DNA of 38,330 nt from contig JAQTXG010000016.1 in the NCBI GenBank assembly GCA_028688895.1, positions 1-38,330 of the forward strand, given 5' to 3'. Position 1 is the stretch's first letter; each line of letters begins with the position of its first letter. Of this stretch, positions 32,561-38,330 are shown one piece after another. Below the pieces are notes generated by a model. It was not told where the DNA came from and made no database searches. It was given only the letters and a program-made list of their open reading frames with translations. Source of the DNA: Candidatus Altimarinota bacterium. Lineage in GTDB: Bacteria; Patescibacteriota; Gracilibacteria; BD1-5; UBA6164. The translations under genes were made by a program, and so were the position numbers.

Positions 32561-33667
32561 TTAAAACAATAATCATTCCTTGTTTTTTATACTATTTTCT
32601 GCTTCTATCCTCTGTTTTTCCTCTACAGTAAATCTTTCTTTTGATTCATATAACAACTTAGTCAAATAATTTATTAGATAAGTAGTCTGAAGTTTATTTA
32701 TATCTTTTACATTTATTTCATATCATACTTTTACTCATTTTTCGTAAATGTCATGACTATTTTTTTCATATATTTTCTTTCTAATATTGGACAAGCCTTT
32801 TATCAATTCATCCAAAAAAACTAACTTATCTTCATGCTTTTTATTTGATATTTTCTTTTCTATAAATGCTTGTATTACTTTTGTTCTTTCTATTATCTTT
32901 GCTGTATCCAGTCATTTTCTCTCTATTATTACTCAATCCATCACATCTCTACCTGGTCAGATTATATATCTAGAATTGTATATAAAAGCACTAGATCATC
33001 CAGCATCTAGATTTAGAGCATTTTCACATCACAAACTCAATAATACATCAGGTAAATTTTCCAAAGATATCTCACTTACATAACCAGTGTATATAAATCT
33101 ATTAGTCTTGTCATTACATATAAAATTTCTCTGCATTTTTGCTTTCATTTTTCAGTCAATTAGTCACAAATCAACATATTCTTGAAACTTACTTTTTCAG
33201 TCTTGGAGTAAAAGTGGAAAATTCGCAAAACCATAATAAATCTTGTCTTCATCTAGTTTATTTATTTTATCAGTTTGAAACAAAAAACTATGCTTTTTTT
33301 CATCCAAAGCAAAAACTACTCTATCTCAAGTAGATACCTCATTTCATATTTTTTCTCACTCTACATATCTTTCATTTTTGGTAAAATTTTTTCATCCACA
33401 TTCTTTATAACTTGCAGGACAGAAAAAAACTCAGTTTATAGCTGATATACCATTATTAGCTTCCATTAGTTCTCTCAAGTTTGTAGCAGAATAATCTGGA
33501 TTTGCTCATATTTTAAATATATAATCACTAGATTTCGTATCATATTTTATATACTTAAATTTATAACCATCAACTGTCTTTTCTATATAATTGTTTGCAA
33601 AAGTGATTTGTACAAAAATAGAAAAGACAAACAAAAACAAAACTCATTTTTTAATCATAAAATTCAT
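32561..33667 (-). CDS. secreted phosphodiester glycosidase-like protein (NAGPA/DUF2233 domain)
   Basis: A 368-residue secreted protein. A signal peptide covers residues 1-23 (MNFMIKKGVLFLFVFSIFVQ, cleaved after TFA). Residues 30-240 resemble the phosphodiester glycosidase (NAGPA) domain: ISAINGVFFCPASYKECGGK near the N-terminal part, a long insert, then the diagnostic NLDAGGSSAFIYNSRYIIGP and RDVMDGVIIERK. In the family this domain removes GlcNAc-1-phosphodiester caps or trims exopolysaccharide. A Lys/Glu-rich helical tail (about 250-368) is extra to the domain. The start is ATG 33665-33667; an in-frame ATG three codons later is equally possible. Cysteines in FFCPASYKEC suggest export and a disulphide. 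It is divergent from the ferredoxin-like gene. Confidence 0.8.
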
Positions 33668-33808
33668 TTGGAAATAATTATTAATATTTTACACATAATT
33701 ATAAAAAAATAAATATTAAATTAAATAATCTGATATTTTATTTGTGTTGCTTATTTTTTATTTTTATATATCATATAAACAATATCTTAAACAGTAAAAA
33801 CCAAAATT

Positions 33809-34048
33809 ATGAAAATAAAAGTATGTACATGAAAAACATGTACTGATAGATTTAGTCAATACATAACTACTAGATTGTTAAATGACAAAGCAAAGTTCAA
33901 TCTAGAACATTTAGAAATAGAAGATTGTATGTGTATGTGACACTGTAAAAGCTGACCAAATATAATGGTAGATTGAAATGTTAAAAATTATACGAATCCT
34001 GCAAAGGCTTCAGAACACGCTTTAAATCATAAAAAGAAAAAGAAATAA
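33809..34048 (+). CDS. thioredoxin-like [2Fe-2S] ferredoxin domain protein
   Basis: A 79-residue protein with the cysteine pattern of thioredoxin-like 2Fe-2S ferredoxins: Cys6 and Cys11 (VCTGKTC), then Cys42 and Cys46 within DCMCMGHCKSGPNIMVDG, with an additional Cys40. The closing GPNIMVDG loop is typical of this fold (NuoE C-terminal half or free 2Fe-2S proteins). It would carry one electron; the partner is unknown and no NADH dehydrogenase genes are nearby. It ends with a Lys-rich tail. cysS begins 1 base after its stop, so the two are almost surely co-transcribed. Glycines at CTGK and SGPN are TGA. Confidence 0.8.
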
Positions 34049-34049
34049 A

Positions 34050-35591
34050 ATGCAATTATACAATACAAAAACTAGAAAAATAGAAGAATTTAAACCACTC
34101 AGTAGTAGAGAAGTAAAGATTTACTACTGTGGACCAACCGTTTACAATTATGCTCATGTAGGTAACTTGAGAACCTATGTATTTGAAGATATAGCTGTTA
34201 GAACACTTAGATTTTTGGGCTACAATGTAAAAACTGTGATGAATATTACAGATATAGATGATAAAACTATTAGAGATTCTCAAGAAATATGAGAAGATTT
34301 ATTGACTTTTACTAGAAAATATACAGATATATTTCTAAGTGATTTGAAAAAACTAAACATTATTCCAGCTGATGAAATAGTACCTATTAGTACACTTATA
34401 CCAGAAATGGTTAGAATGATCCAAACTATGTTAAATAGAAAAAATGCTTATCTAGGAGATGATTGAAGTATTTATTTTGATGTAAAATCATTTAAAAAAT
34501 ACGGGAAGTTTGCCAATATAGATATGTGTTGTTTGAAACATTGAGCCAGAGTAGATAGTGATGAATATGATAAAGAAAATGTAAGTGATTTCGTACTTTG
34601 GAAAGCATACAAAGAATCAGACTGAGAAAATTTCTGGAACGAAGAATTCACTATTCCAAATAATTTTCTCCCTTTTCCAAAGGGAGTACCCGAAGAATGA
34701 GGGGGGGGGATTAGAAAGATCAAACTTAAATGAAGACCAGGTTGGCATATAGAATGTAGTGCTTGTAATATGAAATATTTCTGAGCACAGATAGATATTC
34801 ATATGTGATGAGTTGATTTGATTTTTCCACATCATCAAAACGAAATAGCACAAACAGAAGCATGTACTAGAAAAGAATTTTCTAAGTATTGGCTACATAC
34901 AGGGCATCTAATGGTAGATGGTAAAAAAATGGCAAAATCAGCTAACAATTTTTATAGAATAAAAGACTTAGAAGAAAAATATCTTAACAATCCCTCCCTT
35001 GACAAGGGGAGGCTAGGAGGGGTTTCTCCTAGAGTATTATATAGAGCTATTAGATTATCATTTATAAATGCTAAATACAACAGTGAAGTAAACTTTACTT
35101 TTGAAAAAGTAGAATCAAACATAAGTGTAGTAAATAGCATAGACGAAGCAATCAAAAACATAAACAGAGAAATAGAAAAATCAGACAATCATGCTGTAGT
35201 TTCTAGAGATTTTAGAGAAGCTATGCAAGATTATATACATGAATATATGTATCATTTACAAGATGATTTCAATATCCCAGAATCTCTAGCTGTATTTCAT
35301 AATTTTTTGAAATTTGTAAATACATGAATGAGAGAAAAACTGTATTCTACATGAGAATTATCTAGTATATTGGATATGTTTAGGACTTTTAATCAAGTAC
35401 TAGCAATAGTAGATTTTGAAGTGACAAATACCGATGAAATACCTACAGATATAAATGATAAATTTATAGCCAGAAACCAGGCTAAAACTGATAAAAATTT
35501 CGCATTAGCAGACAAACTTAGAGATGAATTATTAGAAGCAGGATACAAGATAGTTGATTCTAGAGATTGAAGTTATGTGGAAAAAATTTAA
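34050..35591 (+). CDS. cysS: cysteinyl-tRNA synthetase with two repeat-derived insertions
   Basis: Class I CysRS, 513 residues, longer than the usual 460-490. It charges tRNA(Cys). Signatures: [20 protein letters not shown] with HVGN (36-39) as the HIGH motif, [36 protein letters not shown], the zinc ligand region [13 protein letters not shown], and [10 protein letters not shown], where the KMSKS loop reads KMAKS (Ser to Ala at 295). Two extra peptides interrupt conserved stretches. Residues about 205-221 lie between the FWNEEFTI and KGRPGWH blocks, and residues about 313-326 lie just after DLEEKY and before [12 protein letters not shown]. Both are encoded by GC-rich palindromic repeats (copies C and D). 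The frame is kept; one TGA inside copy C is read as Gly. Activity is expected since all core motifs remain. Confidence 0.95.
34661..34711. repeat. palindromic repeat copy C, inside cysS
   Basis: CTCCCTT (34668-34674) pairs with AAGGGAG (34679-34685), followed by TACCCGAAGAATGA and a run of nine Gs. Translated in frame it gives [15 protein letters not shown], a stretch without counterpart in ordinary CysRS. The TGA inside it is tolerated only because it means glycine here. Confidence 0.7.
34990..35025. repeat. palindromic repeat copy D, inside cysS
   Basis: TCCCTT (34995-35000) pairs with AAGGGGA (35004-35010), with outer CCCTCC/GGAGGGG pairing. It gives in frame the extra peptide [13 protein letters not shown]. 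Its codons (GGG, AGG, GGA, TCC) are rare in the rest of the gene, as expected of an inserted element. Confidence 0.75.
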
Positions 35592-35607
35592 TTATTAACA
35601 AAAAATA

Positions 35608-36855
35608 ATGTACTCTACAATATTTTATATAATTCTATGACTTTATGTCTTTGAATTTGTATTTTCAAAGACACTTTCATATTTAAATACTCTCAATTGG
35701 TCAGATAAATTACCCACTGAGTTATCAGGTATTTATGATGCAAAAAAATACAGTGACTCTATGAAATATGAAAAAGTAAAATACAGTTTTGGCACTATTT
35801 CAGCAGTTATTTCATTTTTTGTGATGTATTTTGTGCTAGTTTTTGGTTGATTTGGATATTTATATGATTTGATTTCCACTTATACTACAAACGAAATACT
35901 TAGACCAGTTTATTTTTTCTGAATCATTGTATTATTACAAACTATTTTTAGTCTACCATTTTCTTATTATTTCACTTTTGTAATAGAAGAGAAATTTGGT
36001 TTCAATAAATCTACAAAAAAATTATTTTTTATGGATACTATGAAATCACTATTACTAAGCGCTGTATTCTGACTTTGATTATTATCACTTATTACATGGA
36101 TTTATCTAAAAACGGCTGACAATTTTTGGCTATACACATGGATAGTTATGACATTTTTCTCAGTTTTTATGATGATGTTTTATAGTAGTATAATTGTACC
36201 GCTTTTCAACAAACAAACACCACTTGAAAAATGAGAATTGAGAGAAGCTATAGAAAAATTTGCTACAAAAGTATGATTCAAGCTAGATAATATTTTTGTA
36301 ATAGATTGATCAAAAAGAAGCTCAAAAGCAAATGCTTATTTTTCATGATTTTGACCTAAGAAAAGAATAGTATTGTATGATACACTTATTTCGGATTTGT
36401 CTACAGATGAATTAGTATGAGTATTAGCACATGAAATAGGTCACTACAAGAAAAAACACACTCTTCAAATGCTTACTTTTAGTATCGTTCAAACAGGACT
36501 TATGTTATATATTTTGTGACTAGCTCTCAAAATACCAGAGATTTCATATGCTATGTGATCTAGTACACCTAGTTTCGCTGTTTGATTAGTTGCATTTGGT
36601 TTACTATACACTCCTATTTCTATGATTTTTTGATTATTATGAAATCTATTATCTAGAAAAAATGAATACGAAGCAGATCAATTTGCTTGAACAAATTTCA
36701 ATCCTACAGATTTAAAAAACGCTTTGATAAAACTATCTAGAAACAATCTGAGTAATTTGAGACCTCATCCAGCCTATGAATTTTTCAATTATTCACACCC
36801 AACAGTACTAAAAAGATTAAAAGCACTTGATGAAATAAATAAGAATAATGAATAA
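35608..36855 (+). CDS. M48 family membrane metalloprotease, Ste24-like
   Basis: A 415-residue zinc protease in the membrane. The N-terminal half has four or five helices and family blocks LSYLNTLNW, FSLPFSYYFTFVIEEKFGFN and IVPLFNKQTPLEKGELREAI, as in Ste24/CAAX proteases rather than the shorter HtpX. The catalytic motif is LVGVLAHEIGHYKKKH (HEIGH, two His zinc ligands and the Glu base). The third ligand Glu is in SRKNEYEADQFA. A substrate-contact stretch SKRSSKANAYFSGFGPKKRI precedes the motif, and HPAYEFFNYSHPTVLKRL closes it. In bacteria it degrades misfolded membrane proteins; prenylated substrates are not expected. It starts 16 bases after cysS. The stop codon lies in a 7-base tandem repeat. 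Confidence 0.92.
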
Positions 36856-36870
36856 TGAATAATGAATAAT
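36843..36870 (+). repeat. tandem repeat, 4 copies of GAATAAT
   Basis: Four exact, uninterrupted copies of the heptamer. The second copy contains the ste24 stop codon TAA. Replication slippage here would shift the frame around the stop but hardly alter the protein. Confidence 0.85.
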
Positions 36871-36935
36871 ATAAACAAAATAGTATTTGTAGATAAAATT
36901 ATAATTTTTTATGGAAAACACTATAAATTTTAATG

Positions 36936-36988
36936 TAGTAAGCAATTTAAAATCAAAATTTTTAAAATTGGGTTGCTTGCTAGTTTTT
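36936..36988 (+). terminator. terminator after ste24
   Basis: TAGTAAGCAA (36936-36945) pairs with TTGCTTGCTA (36973-36982; one G-U), with inner pairing AATTT/AAATT and AAAAT/ATTTT, then GTTTTTT. Confidence 0.7.
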
Positions 36989-37099
36989 TAAAAATTTTAG
37001 ATTTTTATTGTGAAGCGAAATGTTAAGAAATTTATATGTTTTGTAATAAAATAATTATAAATTTATCTACTTGAGTAATATTAAATAATTCCCGAATTT

Positions 37100-37139
37100 A
37101 AAAAATAGCTATATTTATATAATTTAATAGCTATTTTTT
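37100..37139 (+). terminator. second hairpin terminator before the channel gene
   Basis: AAAAAATAGCTAT (37100-37112) with ATAGCTATTTTTT (37127-37139), 14-base loop, T-run in the 3' arm. Confidence 0.75.
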
Positions 37140-37166
37140 GTATTTTAAAATAACATATGATAAAAT
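37138..37166 (+). promoter_or_regulatory. candidate promoter for the K+ channel gene
   Basis: TTGTAT (37138-37143), 17-base spacer, TAAAAT (37161-37166), 28 bases before the GTG start. The -35 overlaps the end of the preceding terminator. Confidence 0.45.
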
Positions 37167-37194
37167 GTAGTTATTAATTTATAAATACATTATT

Positions 37195-38043
37195 GTGGTA
37201 GAGCAATTCAGATCAGTACTTACATACAACAAAGAACAATACGAGAATATTTTGGATGATCCAAACTCAAATATTTGAAGATTTTTTGATATGTGTATTT
37301 TGGTATTAATTATGTTTTTTCCATTTTTACTTATATTTGAAAGTATATGAAACAATTCTATTAGATATGGTGTTGAACTACTATATTTCGATGCTTTTGT
37401 ATCTTCAGCATTCATGTTTGAATATATGTATCGTTTTGTTAACAGTAGAAACAAAATTAAATTTCTATTCTCACCTATGAGAATAATTGAGTTACTATCT
37501 TTTCTACCATTTTTTCTGTGATTAGTCGCTGTATGAGATTTTCTAAAACTATTGAGAATTACAAGACTTTTTAGAGTGTTCAAACTAGTAAAAAGAATTC
37601 CTTTAACAGATTGATTTATAAAATCACTTAAAAATTATTCTGATGAATACAAAGCTGTATTTACATTATATGCAATGATTTTATTCTTGGGTTCATTCTT
37701 TGTATATTATCTAGAAAAAGATGTAGCCTGAACAGGTTTTACATCACTATGATTATCTATGTGGTGGTGAGTAGTTACTATGTCAACAGTTTGATATTGA
37801 GATATGTCACCTATATCAGATTTATGAAAATTGATATGAAGTGTACTCGTATTTATAGGACCAATTATGTGAGCCTTGATTTGAGCTATTACGATAATGG
37901 TATTTATGGAATCATCAGAAAATGATAATATATTAAATAGACACACAAAATTGAAAGAATGTCATAGATGTAGAACTCTAAATCCTAGAATAGCAAACTT
38001 TTGTTTAAAGTGTGGAGAATGATTTTATGTCCCACATGATTAA
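37195..38043 (+). CDS. voltage-gated-type potassium channel with C-terminal zinc ribbon
   Basis: A 282-residue ion channel subunit. Six helices fit the S1-S6 plan: S1 about 33-55, an S4-like segment LLRITRLFRVFKLVKR (about 122-137) with regularly spaced basic residues, S5 about 157-178, the pore loop, and S6 about 212-235. The selectivity filter is STVGYGDMSP with Gly200 and Gly202 both written TGA (37792-37794 and 37798-37800). Four subunits should form a K+-selective pore. After S6 comes a short charged linker and a CxxC...CxxC zinc ribbon (CHRCRTLNPRIANFCLKC), unusual in place of an RCK or cyclic-nucleotide domain. The start is taken as GTG 37195; no in-frame ATG precedes the first conserved block. 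It ends in a terminator. Confidence 0.88.
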
Positions 38044-38068
38044 AAATCAATTTAAATATCTGTCAACC

Positions 38069-38107
38069 AAAAATCCAAAATAAGATTTCTTATTTTGGAT
38101 TTTTTTA
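38069..38107. terminator. terminator after the channel gene
   Basis: AAATCCAAAATAAG (38071-38084) with CTTATTTTGGATTT (38089-38102), 4-base loop, T-run to 38106. Confidence 0.85.
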
Positions 38108-38143
38108 TATAATAAAAAAATATATATTTTAATATAAAATTTT

Positions 38144-38330
38144 ATGCACAAACAAAAAAATAACTACTCTAAAATCTACCATAATAAAGGAAAAAGTAGA
38201 TATGCCTTCACCCTAGTCGAACTAATAGTAGTAATAGCAATACTAGCAATCCTATGAACAATAGCCTTTATGTCATTGCAATGATATAGTAGAGATGCAA
38301 GAGATAGTGTGAGAGTAAGTGATATGAGTA
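38144..38330 (+). CDS. type IV pilin-like protein, N-terminal part (partial)
   Basis: The first 62 codons of a pilin/pseudopilin gene that runs off the window. The leader is long and basic for a type IV pilin (about 22 residues, MHKQKNNYSKIYHNKGKSRY). The class III motif follows: A before FTLVELIVVIAILAILGTIA, with the mature Glu5 in place. As in the pilin at 19288-20112, the residue before the cleavage site is Ala rather than Gly. The start could lie further downstream, but no other in-frame ATG precedes the motif. The segment ends SRDARDSVRVSDMS, typical of the alpha-1 helix leading to the globular head. The rest is outside the window. Confidence 0.88.

Larger units (their letters stand above)
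36856..37194. other. 339-bp spacer with two terminators, no gene seen
   Basis: Contains the tail of the GAATAAT repeat, a hairpin with T-run (36936-36988), about 110 bases of unassigned sequence (36989-37098), a second hairpin terminator (37100-37139) and the channel promoter. ATG-initiated ORFs are 25 codons or fewer. Two same-direction terminators 150 bases apart leave room for a short transcript at 36989-37139, without other support. Confidence 0.5.

Noticed and set aside
36913-36985. A 24-codon ORF in the spacer after ste24
   Set aside because: It ends inside the terminator hairpin and contains no glycine-TGA or recognisable motif; likely chance.
37179-37583. A 134-codon minus-strand open frame opposite the channel gene
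   Set aside because: The plus strand encodes S1-S6 and a VGYGD filter; the minus frame has no conserved pattern.

Overview
The window is about three-quarters A+T. It is readable only if TGA is translated as an amino acid, and at conserved sites that amino acid is glycine. Every complete gene ends in TAA or TAG, and TGA falls in-frame at invariant glycines: the RpoC catalytic loop, the K+ channel filter, methyltransferase motif I and the MurL PP-loop. This is genetic code 25, known from the candidate phyla Gracilibacteria (BD1-5) and Absconditabacteria (SR1). Arginine is almost always AGA, with a few AGG and CGT. CGG occurs in-frame only twice that I could find. In the Rel protein it sits exactly where relatives carry a conserved tryptophan, so CGG may also be reassigned, to Trp.

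Layout. 1-4.9 kb: 3' end of rpoB and all of rpoC, separated by two palindromic GC-rich repeats. 4.9-8.8 kb: a lipoprotein, two small charged or coiled-coil proteins, a small membrane protein, a HIT protein and a membrane-anchored solute-binding protein. 8.8-12.0 kb: a 145-nt hairpin-rich element, hemW, a short ribosome hibernation factor and gatB. 12.2-15.7 kb: a large VirB6/TrbL-like membrane protein and a degenerate AAA ATPase. 15.8-18.4 kb: argS, a three-way-junction RNA candidate and a methyltransferase. 18.4-20.1 kb: a fatty acid hydroxylase-type membrane enzyme and a pseudopilin. 20.2-23.4 kb: a full-length Rel/Spo protein, rpsO and a membrane protein. 23.6-29.0 kb: a MurL-like epimerase, a class B penicillin-binding protein and a KefB-type antiporter. 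29.1-31.2 kb: tRNA-Phe, a PsiE-like protein, a 163-bp terminal-inverted-repeat element and a DUF6159-like membrane protein. 31.3-33.7 kb: an SPFH protein, a small ORF that uses no TGA, and a secreted phosphodiester glycosidase-like protein. 33.8-36.9 kb: a [2Fe-2S] thioredoxin-like protein, cysS carrying two repeat-derived peptide insertions, and a Ste24-type protease. 37.2 kb to the end: a voltage-gated-type K+ channel with a zinc ribbon and the start of a second pilin.

Most genes are single transcription units bounded by U-tract hairpins, many shared by convergent neighbours. Likely co-transcribed sets are rpoB-rpoC, small membrane protein-HIT-solute-binding protein, murL-pbp, and ferredoxin-like-cysS-ste24. 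The content is mostly core information processing (transcription, aminoacyl-tRNA supply, ribosome, stringent response), plus peptidoglycan synthesis, type IV pilus and secretion-like surface parts, and ion transport. I found no CRISPR array, no intact transposase and no rRNA.
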